Translations under genes and position numbers: made by a program
Notes under the pieces: model-generated
Told to the model about the DNA's origin: nothing
Seen by the model: only the letters and a program-made list of their open reading frames with translations
The model's database searches: none
Shown: positions 52,813-62,593 of the stretch, piece by piece
Numbering within the stretch: position 1 is the first letter of the stretch
Layout: each line of letters starts with the position of its first letter
From: RYN-230 sp963704995
GTDB lineage: Bacteria > Actinomycetota > Actinomycetes > Streptosporangiales > Streptosporangiaceae
Length of the DNA: 64,000 nucleotides
Assembly (NCBI GenBank): GCA_963704995.1
Contig: CAVPIM010000009.1
Span: 496,001-560,000, forward strand
Direction: 5' to 3'

Positions 52813-54129
52813 TCACAGATGATCGATGACCAGCGGCGGGACGTCGGGTGGCTGGTCGCCAACGGTCACCGCGCCGGCCAGCGCCGCCTCCGCCCGGCCG
52901 AACCGGGATTCGTCATCGGTCAGGAGTTCGGCCAGCGGCTGGCCCTGCTCGACCCACTCCCCGGGCTTGGCCAGGCAGAGCACCCCGGCCGCCGGGCTGA
53001 CCGGGTCCTCCTTGACCGCCCGCCCGGCGCCGAGCCGCCAGGCGGCCACCCCGACGGCCCGGGCGTCGAGCCGCTGCAGCCAGCCATCCTGGGGGGCGGG
53101 CAGCACCGGCCTGCGGTGCCGGGCCGCGGGCAGCGGGGCGTCAGGGTCGCCGCCCTGGGCCCGGATCATCGCCCGCCAGGTGTCCAGCGCGCGCCCCCCG
53201 GCCAGCGCCGCGGCCGGGTCGGCGTCGATCCCGGCCAGCCGGAGCATCTCCCGGGCCAGCGCCAGGGTCACCTCGACCAGGTCGGGCGGGCCCTCCCCGC
53301 GCAGCACAGCCACCGCCTCCCCGACCTCGACCGCATTGCCCACGGCCCGGCCGAGCGGCGTGTCCATCCGGGTCAGCAGCGCCGAGGTGGCCACCCCGTG
53401 CTCGGCGCCGAGCGTCACCATGGTCTGGGCCAGCAGCCGGGCCTGCGCCTCCTCGCGCATGAACGCCCCGCTGCCCACCTTCACGTCCAGCACCAGCGCC
53501 GCCGTGCCCTCGGCGATCTTCTTGGACATGATCGAGCTGGCGATGAGCGGGATCGACTCCACCGTGCCGGTCACGTCGCGCAGCGCGTAAAGGCGCCGGT
53601 CGGCCGGGGCCAGCCCGGGCCCGGCCGCGCAGATCACGCAGCCGGCCGTCCGCAGCACCGCGCGCATCTCCTCGTTCCGCAACGAGGACCGCCACCCGCT
53701 GATGGCTTCCAGTTTGTCCAGTGTGCCGCCGGTATGGCCAAGACCGCGCCCGGACAGTTGCGGGACCGCGGCTCCGCAGCTGGCCACGAGCGGGGCGAGG
53801 ATCAGCGACACCTTGTCGCCGACGCCGCCGGTGGAGTGCTTGTCCACCGTGGGGCGGCCCACCCCGGACAGGTCCAGCCGCTCCCCCGACTCGATCATGG
53901 CCGCGGTCCAGGTGCGCAGCTCGGCGGTGTCCAGGCCCTGGAAGTAGATGGCCATGAGCAGCGCGGACATCTGCTCGTCGGGGACGGCGCCGGGATCGGT
54001 GGCCAGGTAGCGGCGCAGCAGCCAGCGGATCTGGGCGTCGGTCAGCCGCTGCCCGTCCCGTTTGGCCCGGATCAGCTCCACCGCGTGGTGGTCGGAGGCG
54101 GCGGCCCCGTCCGCGGGAGGCCCGGTCAC
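52813..54129 (-). CDS. deoA: Thymidine phosphorylase
   Basis: 438 residues, GTG start. Splits thymidine (and deoxyuridine) with phosphate to the base and 2-deoxyribose-1-phosphate. Family signature KHSTGGVGDKVSLILAPL, SGRGLGHTGGTLDKLEAI and SIMSKKIAEGTAALVLDVKVGSGAFM are intact. The C-terminal lobe is shorter and less regular but full length. It supplies deoxyribose-1-phosphate to the mutase and DeoC. Confidence 0.95.
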   Translation of the reverse strand: MTGPPADGAAASDHHAVELIRAKRDGQRLTDAQIRWLLRRYLATDPGAVPDEQMSALLMAIYFQGLDTAELRTWTAAMIESGERLDLSGVGRPTVDKHSTGGVGDKVSLILAPLVASCGAAVPQLSGRGLGHTGGTLDKLEAISGWRSSLRNEEMRAVLRTAGCVICAAGPGLAPADRRLYALRDVTGTVESIPLIASSIMSKKIAEGTAALVLDVKVGSGAFMREEAQARLLAQTMVTLGAEHGVATSALLTRMDTPLGRAVGNAVEVGEAVAVLRGEGPPDLVEVTLALAREMLRLAGIDADPAAALAGGRALDTWRAMIRAQGGDPDAPLPAARHRRPVLPAPQDGWLQRLDARAVGVAAWRLGAGRAVKEDPVSPAAGVLCLAKPGEWVEQGQPLAELLTDDESRFGRAEAALAGAVTVGDQPPDVPPLVIDHL

Positions 54130-54210
54130 GGCGGGTCAATCGGCAAGGCGCGGCGTGGCGTGGCATGGCGCGCACGCCTCTTGCTGTTATCAGCCGGGGC
54201 TTCAGCGGGC

Positions 54211-54606
54211 TCAGTCACGGCGGGCGCTCAGGTCGGTGCCGGTGAAGGCGCCGGGCAGCAGCTCACCCAGCTCCCGGGGGCCGGCCTCGGTGTCCAGCAG
54301 CAGGCCCGGGCCACCCGCCTCCAGCAGCAGCTGGCGGCACCGCCCGCAGGGCACCAGCGGCTGGCCGTCCCCGGCGACCACGCTGACCGCGGTGAGCGTC
54401 CCGCCCCCGGTGGCATGCAGCGCGCTGACCAGCCCGCACTCGGCGCACAGGGTGAGCCCGAACGAGGCGTTCTCGACGTTGCAGCCGGTGATCATCCGCC
54501 CGTCAGCGGCCAGGCCCGCGGCCCCGACCCGCAGCCGCGAATACGGTGCGTAGGCCCGCCCGGCCACCTCGGTGGCCGCCGCCCGCAGCCCCGCCCAGTC
54601 GATCAT
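54211..54606 (-). CDS. cdd: Cytidine deaminase
   Basis: 131 residues, a tetrameric-type deaminase. Converts cytidine and deoxycytidine to uridine forms. Zinc ligands Cys54, Cys87 and Cys90, catalytic Glu56: NVENASFGLTLCAECG and PLVPCGRCRQLLLE. The usual CAER is CAEC. First gene of the leftward salvage string; 81 bases before deoA. Confidence 0.95.
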   Translation of the reverse strand: MIDWAGLRAAATEVAGRAYAPYSRLRVGAAGLAADGRMITGCNVENASFGLTLCAECGLVSALHATGGGTLTAVSVVAGDGQPLVPCGRCRQLLLEAGGPGLLLDTEAGPRELGELLPGAFTGTDLSARRD

Positions 54607-54729
54607 GCGCCAGCCTCCGTACCGGGATCGTGCCCGACCACGAAGTTAGCAGGCCGCTAGATTCGTTCCGCGGCCGTGGAACGTGCGCGCCGGCTCCTTC
54701 GTGCTTGGTGGGCGAAGGGAGGAAAACAC

Positions 54730-55281
54730 ATGGCAGATGACCGAGCGGCCGGGGAACTGGAACGCTTCCTCACCGAGCGCGCCGACCAGCTGATGCGGAC
54801 GGCGATGCTGCTCACCGGGAGCCGGGAGACCGGGCAGGACCTGCTGCAGACCGCGCTGGAGCGTTTACTGCGTCACTGGCGGACGCTCGACGGTGACCCG
54901 GAGGCGTACCTGCGCCGCACGCTCTACAACCTGGCCGCGGACGGGTTCCGGCGCCAGGGCCGGCTGCAGGGCAAGCTGCTCCTGCTGCGGGCGGCGGCAC
55001 CGCCCCCCGCCGATGCCACGGCCGAGGTGGACCTGCGCGACGCGCTGGTGCGCCTGCTGCTCGAGCTGCCGCCCCGGCAGCGGGCCGTCCTGGTGCTCAG
55101 GTACTGGGAGGAGCTGACCGAGGCGGAGACGGCGGCGACACTCGGCTGGCCGGAGGGCACCGTCAAGTCAGCGACGTCCCGCGGGCTGCGGCGGCTCCGG
55201 GAACTCGCCGACCGCTGGCCCGAGACCGGGGCCGGCCACGCACGGCTTAACGAAACGGGGATAAGGGGATCAGGCCGATGA
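54730..55281 (+). CDS. SigE-family ECF RNA polymerase sigma factor
   Basis: 183 residues from ATG 54730 (GGGAGG seven bases upstream). Region 2: ERFLTERADQLMRTAMLLTGSRETGQDLLQTALERLLRHW and RRTLYNLAADGFR; region 4: LPPRQRAVLVLRYWEELTEAETAATLGWPEGTVKSATSRGLRRL. This is the small SigE family of actinobacteria. Its stop overlaps the start of the membrane protein (ATGA), likely its anti-sigma partner. It stands between the two nucleoside gene groups, whose regulation by it is unproven. Confidence 0.92.
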   Translation: MADDRAAGELERFLTERADQLMRTAMLLTGSRETGQDLLQTALERLLRHWRTLDGDPEAYLRRTLYNLAADGFRRQGRLQGKLLLLRAAAPPPADATAEVDLRDALVRLLLELPPRQRAVLVLRYWEELTEAETAATLGWPEGTVKSATSRGLRRLRELADRWPETGAGHARLNETGIRGSGR

Positions 55282-56253
55282 ACACAGAGGTGGAAGAACT
55301 CCTCCGGGACGGCATGGAGCGCTTTACCGAAGGGGTACGGGCTCCGGATGGGCTCGCGAGCGCGGCGGCCCGGCTGCGGCGGCGGCGCACCGCCCGGCGC
55401 GCCCTGCTGGCCGGCGGGACCGTGACGGCCACCGCGGCGGCGGTGATCATCGCCACCGCCGCGGCGGGCGGCACCGCGGCGCGGACGGGGAGCAGCCTGG
55501 CTCAGGCCCGGCACACCGCCTACGTCCTCACCCGGGTCGAGCACGCGCTGGCCAGCGAGCATCGCGTTTTCCGCGGGACCACCATGAGCACGGACGACCA
55601 GCCCAGCGTTACCTGGGGCTACGGTCGGCGAAGCCGCTTCGAGGAGTTCACCGGGAAGGAATGCGGTCACGTTCTCATGCCCGGTGGGGAATGCACGCAC
55701 GCCGGCGGATCGGAGCGCTACCTGGCCCAGGGAACGGCCCTCATCAAGGGGAAGCTTACCGAGGCTTACGTCACCTACTTCGACCGGCGGTACAGCCTCT
55801 CCAAGTACGTGTACACCCCGCCGTCCAGCGCCTGCGGGAAGGCGGCGATGGAGATGGGCGGCCCGGCGCCTGCCAACGGCGACTGGCCGGCCTTCGTCAA
55901 GGCCACCCTGGCTTGCGGGGATGCCAAGGTGACCGGGCACATGCGGATCAACGGCGTGCAGACTACGAAGATCACCGGGAAGCCGGTCACGGTCCGCCTG
56001 TCCCGGGGATATGGGAAGGTCGTGCACGAAAAGTACGCACGGGTTCGGTGGACCCTTTACGTGGACACCCAGACCTACCTGCCGGTGCGGATGATCGGCG
56101 TGACGTGAGACGTTCGGCGGTTCAGGAGGCCACACTCGCTTCGCGTCCGTGACCAACGTGCGGTGGCTCCCGCCGACCGCGGCCAACCAGGCCAAGGCGC
56201 TGGTCAGCATCCCGCCCGGCTACCAGCGGGTGAGCCTGTCCGCCCAGGGGTAG
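55278..56253 (+). CDS. Membrane protein coupled to the sigma factor (one-base frameshift)
   Basis: ATG overlapping the sigma TGA. A basic region (AAARLRRRRTARRAL) precedes one membrane helix (LAGGTVTATAAAVIIATAAAGG) and an external domain with Cys in GKECGHVLMPGGECTHAGG, SACGKAAM and LACGDAK, and YLPVRMIGVT near the end. At 56106 a TGA interrupts it: without one surplus base (ACGTGAGACG) it reads TETFGGSGGHTRFASVTNVRWLPPTAANQAKALVSIPPGYQRVSLSAQG to the stop at 56251-56253 (in parts; longest read kept short here is TNVRWLPPT and PPGYQRVSL). Probable anti-sigma or surface sensor for the SigE-type factor; not of the zinc type. Confidence 0.75.
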
Positions 56254-56283
56254 CCGCCAGCCCGCGGGGGCCTGGCGGATCAT

Positions 56284-56314
56284 CCGGCCCGGGGCGCGGT
56301 GCGCCCCGGGCCGG
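56284..56314. terminator. Strong bidirectional terminator hairpin
   Basis: A perfect 14-bp stem (CCGGCCCGGGGCGC / GCGCCCCGGGCCGG) with loop GGT lies between the convergent sigma-partner gene and the small gene at 56321. Confidence 0.75.
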
Positions 56315-56320
56315 TCGCGC

Positions 56321-56704
56321 TCAGGACTCGGAGTCGTAGCGGAAGCCCTCGCGGAAGCGGCGGAACAGCCCGCCGTCGTGCGCCAGCGGCTGGCCCGGCG
56401 GCGGGGCCGTCGGGCGCTCGTGCCCGACCGGCTGGTCGTAGTCGGCCCGGGCGATCGCGTCGGTCACCTGCGCGTCATCGAAGTCCGCCGAGCCGGGGAT
56501 CTGCGGGACGAAGCCGACGAGATCCCCGTCCATCAGCACCTCGGCCTCCAGGGACGCGGTGCCCTCGTTGCCCCAGATCGCCTCGCGGCCGTCGGCCAGC
56601 ACCACGCGCACGCCGTAGATGTCGATCCCGGCGTTTTCCAGGTGGGCGTTGATGCCCCGGTCACGCAGTGCGTCGGCCACCCGTCGGGCCCGGTTCTCAT
56701 CCAT
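56321..56704 (-). CDS. Small uncharacterised actinobacterial protein
   Basis: 127 residues. N-terminal helix DENRARRVADALRDRGINAHLENAG, a beta-rich middle (DIYGVRVVLADGREAIWGNEGTASLEAEVLMDGDLVGFVP), then PGSADFDDAQVTDAIARADYDQP and a Gly/Pro-rich tail. The pattern of a short ligand-sensing or structural domain repeats in other actinobacteria, but no function is known to me. No membrane segment. Divergent from the nucleoside transporter operon. Confidence 0.65.
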   Translation of the reverse strand: MDENRARRVADALRDRGINAHLENAGIDIYGVRVVLADGREAIWGNEGTASLEAEVLMDGDLVGFVPQIPGSADFDDAQVTDAIARADYDQPVGHERPTAPPPGQPLAHDGGLFRRFREGFRYDSES

Positions 56705-57048
56705 CCCGCCAATTTACCGGTGGCACGGCCCATCCCCGCCTCACCTGCGGCCCTGCGTGCCGCTTGCCCGGCTAAATGATCAACGCGAGCGTCACGGCCG
56801 GACGGGCGGATTTCGATTTGGCAACGGGACGGCTGCGGCCGCCTGTCACGGCTTCCCAGGCTGCGCTACCGGGTCTAACCTGCGGACATCCCAGAGCGGG
56901 GCGTTTGGGATCTTCCAAGGTCCCGCGCACCGGGCGGAAATGGGGGGCCACCGGCGGCCCTGCGGTGGCGCGAGCCACCCCCGGAGAAGCGGCCACCGCC
57001 GCACCGGAAGAGCAGGCGGTCTCAGCCGCCCGTATGAGGAGGTATTCC
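56705..57048. promoter_or_regulatory. Divergent upstream region of the nucleoside-uptake operon, with a palindrome
   Basis: About 340 bases without a gene; an open frame runs through it into the lipoprotein gene but has no ribosome site. At 56907-56924 GGGATCTT-CC-AAGGTCCC is an 18-base palindrome with one mismatch, 125 bases before the start, a candidate operator. TTGGCA near 56818 could be a -35 box. All read by eye. Confidence 0.35.
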
Positions 57049-58146
57049 GTGAGACGCACGGTTCCGGCCATCGCGGCCTTTGGCGTGCTGGCGCTGCTCG
57101 CCGCGGCGTGTGGCAGCAGCACGAACGGCCCATCGGGCTCGTCCAGCGCATCGAGTAGCGCCAAGACGGCCAGCTTCAAGGGCTGCATGGTCACCGACAC
57201 CGGTGGCATCGACGACCGCTCGTTCAACGCGTCGTCGTGGCAGGGCATGCAGCAGGCGCAATCGGCGGACCCGAGCGGGGTTGCCGTGAAGTACCTCCAG
57301 TCCTCCTCGCAGAGCGACTACGTGCCGAACATCAACGCGTTCATCGGGCAGAAGTGCGGGATCATCGTCACGGTCGGCTTCCTGATGGGCAGCGCCACGC
57401 AGAGCGCGGCCAAGGCCCACCCGAGCCAGAAGCTCGCGATCGTGGACTACACCTACAACCCGGCGCTGAAGAACGTCGACGCCCTGCTGTTCAACACGGT
57501 GCAGGACGGCTTCCTCGGCGGCTACCTGGCGGCCGGGATGACGAAGACCGGGAAGGTGGCGACGTTCGGCGGCATCAAGCTGCCCACGGTCACCATCTAC
57601 ATGGACGGGTACTGGGACGGCGTGCAGTACTACAACGCCAAGCACCACACCAACGTGAAGGTGCTCGGCTGGAACGAGAAGACCCAGAACGGGAACTTCA
57701 CCGGGGACTTCACCAACCAGACCAAGGGCCTGACCCTGACCAACACGTTCATCCAGGAAGGCGCGGACATCATCTTCCCGGTGGCCGGGAACGTCGGGCT
57801 GGGTGCGGCCAAGGCGGTGCAGACCGCCGACCAGCAGGGCCACAACGTGAACATGATGTGGGTGGACACCGACGGCTGCGTGAGCGCGGCGCAGTACTGC
57901 AAGTACTTCATCACCAGCGTGGAGAAGGGCATCCAGACCGCGGTGAAGACCGCGGTGCTGGGCGCGGCGCACGGCACCTTCAAGGGCGGCAACTACATCG
58001 GCACGCTGGCTAACGGAGGGGTGGGCCTGGCCCCGTTCCACGACTTCGCGAGCAAGGTCCCGGCCTCACTCCAGTCGGAACTGGCCACGGTGAAGGCGGG
58101 CATCGAGAACGGCAGCATCCAGACGCCCACCAAGAGCCCGGTGTAA
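57049..58146 (+). CDS. BMP-family nucleoside-binding lipoprotein
   Basis: 365 residues from GTG 57049 (GAGGAGG six bases upstream). Signal peptide with lipobox LLAAAC (Cys21). Periplasmic-binding fold: FKGCMVTDTGGIDDRSFNASSWQGMQQAQ is the typical BMP start, then SQKLAIVDYTYNP, VATFGGIKLPTVTIYMDGYWDGVQYYNAKH, FPVAGNVGLGAAKAVQ and MMWVDTDGCVSA. BMP proteins bind purine and pyrimidine nucleosides at the outer face of the membrane. It leads the operon ending with purine nucleoside phosphorylase and mutase. Confidence 0.93.
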   Translation: MRRTVPAIAAFGVLALLAAACGSSTNGPSGSSSASSSAKTASFKGCMVTDTGGIDDRSFNASSWQGMQQAQSADPSGVAVKYLQSSSQSDYVPNINAFIGQKCGIIVTVGFLMGSATQSAAKAHPSQKLAIVDYTYNPALKNVDALLFNTVQDGFLGGYLAAGMTKTGKVATFGGIKLPTVTIYMDGYWDGVQYYNAKHHTNVKVLGWNEKTQNGNFTGDFTNQTKGLTLTNTFIQEGADIIFPVAGNVGLGAAKAVQTADQQGHNVNMMWVDTDGCVSAAQYCKYFITSVEKGIQTAVKTAVLGAAHGTFKGGNYIGTLANGGVGLAPFHDFASKVPASLQSELATVKAGIENGSIQTPTKSPV

Positions 58147-58170
58147 CCCGGCCCGGTAAGTTTTGGCTGC

Positions 58171-58205
58171 GCGTGACCCGGGCGGGGTTCCCGCCCGGGT
58201 CACGC
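58171..58205. terminator. Perfect 16-bp stem hairpin between binding protein and ATPase genes
   Basis: GCGTGACCCGGGCGGG pairs with CCCGCCCGGGTCACGC around loop GTT, 24 bases after the binding-protein stop. Such hairpins inside transport operons often lower downstream expression while stabilising the binding-protein mRNA. Confidence 0.7.
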
Positions 58206-58255
58206 TGGGTCTGGGTCGCTGCCGCTGACGCGGCGCTGGCCAGGAGGGTGGTCGG

Positions 58256-60004
58256 GTGAGGCTTGAGCTCAAGGGGATCACGAAGCGCTACGGCAGCCTC
58301 GTGGCCAACGACCACATCGACCTGACCGTGGAACAGGGGCAGATCCACGCGCTGCTCGGCGAGAACGGCGCGGGCAAGACCACCCTGATGAACGTCCTGT
58401 TCGGGCTGGCGCAGCCGGACGAGGGCGAGATCCTGATCGACGGCCAGCGGCAGAGCCTCGGCTCGCCGAGTCACGCGATCCGGGCCGGCATCGGCATGGT
58501 GCACCAGCACTTCATGCTGGTCCCGGTGTTCACCGTGGCCGAGAACGTCACGCTCGGCATGGAGCGCACCCGGGCCTTCGGCCTGCTGGACCGGCGGCGC
58601 ACCCGGCGCGACGTGCGTGAGCTGTCCGAGCAGTACGGGCTGCAGGTTGACCCGGACGCGCTGGTCGAGGACCTCCCGGTGGGCGTCCAGCAGCGGGTGG
58701 AGATCGTCAAGGCGCTGCTCCGCGAGGCGAGCGTGCTCATCCTGGACGAGCCCACCTCGGTGCTGACCCCCGGCGAGACCGAGGAACTGTTCCGCATCAT
58801 GCGGGACCTGCGGGCCGGCGGCCGGTCCATCGTGTTCATCTCGCACAAGCTCAAAGAGGTCCAGGAGATCGCCGACACCATCACGGTCATCCGGCGCGGG
58901 CAGGTGGTCGGCGAGCGGCCGCCGACCGCGAGCGACGCGGAGCTGGCCTCATTGATGGTCGGCCGCTCGGTGCAGCTCCGGGTGACCAAGCCGCCGGCCA
59001 GCCCGGGCGACGTCCGGCTCGGCGTGCAGGGCCTGACGGTGGCGGGCGAGCAGGGCAAGCCCGCCGTGGACGACGTGTCGTTCGAGGTCCGGGCGGGCGA
59101 GATCCTCGGGGTGGCCGGCGTGCAGGGCAACGGGCAGACCGAGCTGTGCGAGGCCCTGCTCGGCCTGCTGCCCACGGTCCGCGGGTCGGTCCGGCTGGAC
59201 GGCCGGGACCTGACGCACGCCACCCCGCGGCAGCGGCTGCGCACCGGGATCGGCTACATCCCCGAGGACCGCCAGGAGGACGGCCTGGTGGCCGGCTTCT
59301 CGGTGGCGGACAACCTCATCCTGGACGTGTACAACGAGCCCCCGTATGCCTCACGGCTCGCGCTGGACCTCGGCACGATCCGCGCCACCGCGGCCGAGCG
59401 GGTCGCGGACTTCGACATCCGCACCACGTCAACCGCGACCCGGGCGGGCACCCTGTCCGGCGGCAACCAGCAGAAGGTCATCCTGGCCCGGGAGATAGGC
59501 CGGGACATCAAGCTGCTGGTCGCCAGCCAGCCGACCCGCGGCCTGGATGTGGGCTCCATCGAGTTCGTGCACCGGCGCATCGTGGAGGAACGCGACCAGG
59601 GCGTGGCGGTGCTGATCATCTCGTCGGAGCTGGACGAGATCTACGCCCTGTCCGACCGGATCGCGGTCATGTACGAGGGGAAGATCACCGGGTTCCGTGA
59701 CCCGGACGTCCCCGCCGAGGAGCTCGGCATGCTGATGGCCGGCGCGTCCGACGCCGACGCGGCCGCGTCCCGCCACGGCGGCGGCCTGGGCGTGGCCGGC
59801 ACCGAGACCGGCCTGATGGCCTCGGGCCTGCTCGGCATCGGCGTCCCGGATACCGGCCCGCCCGCCGGTACTGCGCCCGCCGGCACGGGGCCCGGCGATA
59901 CGGGGCCCGGCGACACGGGGCCCGCCGACACTGGGCCCGGCGATACGGGACCCGCCGGTACGGGGGACGGCGCCCCGGCGGACGACGGAGGTGAGCCCGG
60001 ATGA
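58256..60004 (+). CDS. Nucleoside ABC transporter, double ATP-binding protein
   Basis: 582 residues, GTG behind AGGAGG. Two ABC cassettes. The first has GENGAGKTTLMNVLFG, VGVQQRVEIVKALLREA and LILDEPTSVL; the second has VQGNGQTELCEALLG (a Walker A without the lysine), TLSGGNQQKVILAREI and LVASQPTRGLD. So the sites are asymmetric, as in other simple-sugar/nucleoside (CUT2-like) ATPases. A C-terminal tail of about 75 residues carries pentapeptide repeats encoded by the 15-base repeat at 59867. The TGA overlaps the next ATG (ATGA). Confidence 0.93.
   Translation: MRLELKGITKRYGSLVANDHIDLTVEQGQIHALLGENGAGKTTLMNVLFGLAQPDEGEILIDGQRQSLGSPSHAIRAGIGMVHQHFMLVPVFTVAENVTLGMERTRAFGLLDRRRTRRDVRELSEQYGLQVDPDALVEDLPVGVQQRVEIVKALLREASVLILDEPTSVLTPGETEELFRIMRDLRAGGRSIVFISHKLKEVQEIADTITVIRRGQVVGERPPTASDAELASLMVGRSVQLRVTKPPASPGDVRLGVQGLTVAGEQGKPAVDDVSFEVRAGEILGVAGVQGNGQTELCEALLGLLPTVRGSVRLDGRDLTHATPRQRLRTGIGYIPEDRQEDGLVAGFSVADNLILDVYNEPPYASRLALDLGTIRATAAERVADFDIRTTSTATRAGTLSGGNQQKVILAREIGRDIKLLVASQPTRGLDVGSIEFVHRRIVEERDQGVAVLIISSELDEIYALSDRIAVMYEGKITGFRDPDVPAEELGMLMAGASDADAAASRHGGGLGVAGTETGLMASGLLGIGVPDTGPPAGTAPAGTGPGDTGPGDTGPADTGPGDTGPAGTGDGAPADDGGEPG
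59867..59971. repeat. 15-bp tandem repeat, seven units, in the ATPase tail
   Basis: Seven units of five codons encode GTAPA, GTGPG, DTGPG, DTGPA, DTGPG, DTGPA and GTGDG. The DNA units differ by a few bases. The repeat lies in frame, so unit number can vary without breaking the protein. Confidence 0.85.
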
Positions 60005-61328
60005 GCGAGCCAGCATCGCCCCCGACACCGGCGGCCGCAGAGCCCGACGCCGGCGAGACCAGTCCGGCCCCGCGCGGCCGCGGGCAGTTCAGCCGGGCCG
60101 TGCTCGACGGCATCCTCGAGGGCAACTCGGTGGTGGTCACGATCCTGGCCATCGTGGTGGCCATGGTCCTGGGCGGCCTGCTGATCGCGTTCACCGACCC
60201 GGCCGTGCTCGCGGGCGTGGGGCTCCTTCTTCTCCGCCCCCGGCCACGCCATCGCCCTGGCCTGGGACGCCGCCGCCAGCGCCTACGTGGCCATGTTCGA
60301 GGGCGCCATCATCAACCCGCACACGGTCACGGCCGTGTTCCACCAGGCGTCGCTGGCCACCGCGCTGCACGACGGCTACATCAGCGCAGTGTTCATCCCG
60401 CTGTCCGAGACCGCGGTCAACGCCACCCCGCTGATCCTCACCGGCCTGTCGGTCGGCCTGGCCTTCCGGGCCGGCCTGTTCAACATCGGCGCCGCGGGCC
60501 AGTGGATCGGCGGCGCGATCGTGGCCACCTGGCTCGGCTTCGGGGTGAGCCTGCCGCCGGTCATCCACGTGGTGGTCTGCATCCTCGGGGCGTTCGCGGG
60601 CGGGGCCGTGATCGGCTGGATCGTCGGTGAACTGAAGGCCCGCACCGGGGCGCACGAGGTCGTCGTGACGATCATGCTCAACTACGTCATGTACTACTTC
60701 CTGGCCTACATCCTGGGCACCAGCGCCCTGCAGCAGCCGCACAGCACCAACCTGATCAGCCCGGTGGTCGCGATCGATTCGCGGCTGTGGCACATCGCCG
60801 GCCCGAGCCTGCGGGTGAACGCCGGGTTCCTGCTCGCCCTGGCCGCCGCGGCCGGGGTCTGGTGGCTGCTGGAGCGCAGCACGACCGGCTTCGAGTTCCG
60901 CACGGTCGGGGCCAACCCGAGCGCGGCCCGGACCGCGGGGATGAGCGTGGAGCGCAGCTGGGTGCTGGTCATGCTGCTGGCGGGCGGCCTGGCCGGCCTG
61001 GCGGCCTGCACGGTCATCCAGGGCACCGACTACCAGCTGAACTTCCAGAGCTACGGCACCTACGGGTTCGACGGCATCACGGTGGCGCTGCTCGGCCGGG
61101 CCCGGCCGCTCGGCATCGTGCTGTCCGCGCTGCTGTTCGGCGCGCTGCACGCCGGCGGGGTGCAGATGCAGGCGGCCACCCAGATCCCGGTGGACATCGT
61201 CACCGTCATCCAGTCCCTCATCGTCCTGTTCGTCGCCGCGCCGCCGCTGATCCGGGCCATGTTCCGGCTGCGCCGGGCCCGGGCCAGCCGGACTGAGCGA
61301 GACCGTCGCCAAAGGGTGGAACTCATGA
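60001..61328 (+). CDS. Nucleoside ABC transporter permease 1 (two one-base frameshifts)
   Basis: ATG 60001 in an ATGA overlap with the ATPase. After VLGGLLIAFTDPAVLA the GGG at 60213-60215 carries a surplus G; without it the frame continues as AWGSFFSAPGHAIALAW into the complete permease. Near 61271-61281 a second surplus base makes the gene run on into permease 2. Removing it ends the protein with AGLSETVAKGWNS and TGA at 61326-61328, overlapping the ATG of permease 2 by four bases. 1328 bases = 442 codons plus two. The membrane domain has NATPLILTGLSVGLAFRAGLFNIGA and TVGANPSAARTAGM, as in YufP/NupP-type permeases. As written, the two permeases are fused. Confidence 0.82.
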
Positions 61329-62593
61329 CCACGCTGACCACGACTGTCCGCTCCACGATGACGGTCAACCGGACCCTGATCGCCTCCGCCACCTTCGTCG
61401 TCTTCGGCCTGGCCGACATCCTGCTGTTCGGCTTGTTCAGCCACGGCAACGCGACGTTCGCGTTCGCTCAGTACGGCGCGAAGGTCGGCGTGCCCAACCT
61501 GGTGCTGCCCGCGGCCGCGGTGGCGTACGCGCTCGGCGCGGTCTCGATCGCGATCGGGGTGCTGCGGGCGACGGTGCCGCTGTCCCGGGCCGGGCGCCGG
61601 GCGTGCATCGCCGGCGCCGTGCTCTGCTTCATCGTCTCCCTGCTGTGCTGGGCGGACTCGGGCAACTCCACCGCCCTGAACGTCATCAACCTGCTGCAGG
61701 GCACGCTGGTCTACTCGATCCCGCTGATCCTCGGCGCCCTGGCCGGCTGCATGTGCGAGCGGGCCGGGGTGATCAACATCGCCATCGAGGGGCAACTGCT
61801 GCTCGGCGCGTTCGCCGCGGCCGTGATCACCAGTGCGTTCAGCTCGCTGTGGCTCGGGCTGATCGCCGGGTCGCTGGCCGGCGGCCTGCTCGGCGGGGTG
61901 CTGGCCGTGTTCGCCATCAAGTTCCTGGTTGACCAGATCGTCCTGGGCGTGGTGCTCAACGTGTTCGCGTCCGGGCTGACCGGCTACCTGTACGACCGGG
62001 TCCTGGTCCCCTACCAGAACCGGATGAACTCGCCGGTCACCTTCAGCAGCATCAAGATCCCGCTGCTGGGTGACATCCCCATCATCGGCCCGGTGTTCTT
62101 CGACTCCACGATCTTCCTGTACATCACCTACGCGATGATCGCCCTGGTCCAGGTGGGCCTGTTCCGCACCCGGTGGGGGCTGCGGGTCCGGGCGGTGGGC
62201 GAGCATCCGACCGCGGCCGACACCGTGGGCATCAAGGTGCTGGCCACCCGGTACCGGAATGTGATGATGGGCGGGCTGATCGCCGGGATCGGCGGGGCGT
62301 TCCTGACCATCGGGCAGGTGGGCTCGTTCGGCAAGGACATGTCCTCCGGTGAGGGCTACATCGCGCTGGCGGCGATGATCTTCGGCCGGTGGACGCCGCT
62401 GGGCGCGACCGCGGCCGCGCTGCTGTTCGGCTTCACCACCTCGCTGCAGTCCATCCTGGCCACGCTCAACGTGCCCATCCCCTCGAACATCCTGCTGATG
62501 GCCCCGTACGTCGTCACGATCGTCGCGGTGGCGGGCCTGGTCGGCAAGGTCAAGGCCCCCAAGGCCGACGGCCAGCCGTACGTGAAGGCATGA
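61325..62593 (+). CDS. Nucleoside ABC transporter permease 2
   Basis: 422 residues from ATG 61325. About ten membrane helices; the core VYSIPLILGALAGCMCERAGVINIAIEGQLL is the YufQ/NupQ-type family motif, with FFAVKF-like FAIKFLVDQIVLGVVLNVFASGLTGYLYDRV and RTRWGLRVRAVGEHPTAADTVGIKV. With permease 1 it forms the membrane channel for nucleosides. An N-terminal extension of about 90 residues adds further helices. It lies 49 bases before the phosphorylase gene. Confidence 0.9.
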   Translation: MTTLTTTVRSTMTVNRTLIASATFVVFGLADILLFGLFSHGNATFAFAQYGAKVGVPNLVLPAAAVAYALGAVSIAIGVLRATVPLSRAGRRACIAGAVLCFIVSLLCWADSGNSTALNVINLLQGTLVYSIPLILGALAGCMCERAGVINIAIEGQLLLGAFAAAVITSAFSSLWLGLIAGSLAGGLLGGVLAVFAIKFLVDQIVLGVVLNVFASGLTGYLYDRVLVPYQNRMNSPVTFSSIKIPLLGDIPIIGPVFFDSTIFLYITYAMIALVQVGLFRTRWGLRVRAVGEHPTAADTVGIKVLATRYRNVMMGGLIAGIGGAFLTIGQVGSFGKDMSSGEGYIALAAMIFGRWTPLGATAAALLFGFTTSLQSILATLNVPIPSNILLMAPYVVTIVAVAGLVGKVKAPKADGQPYVKA

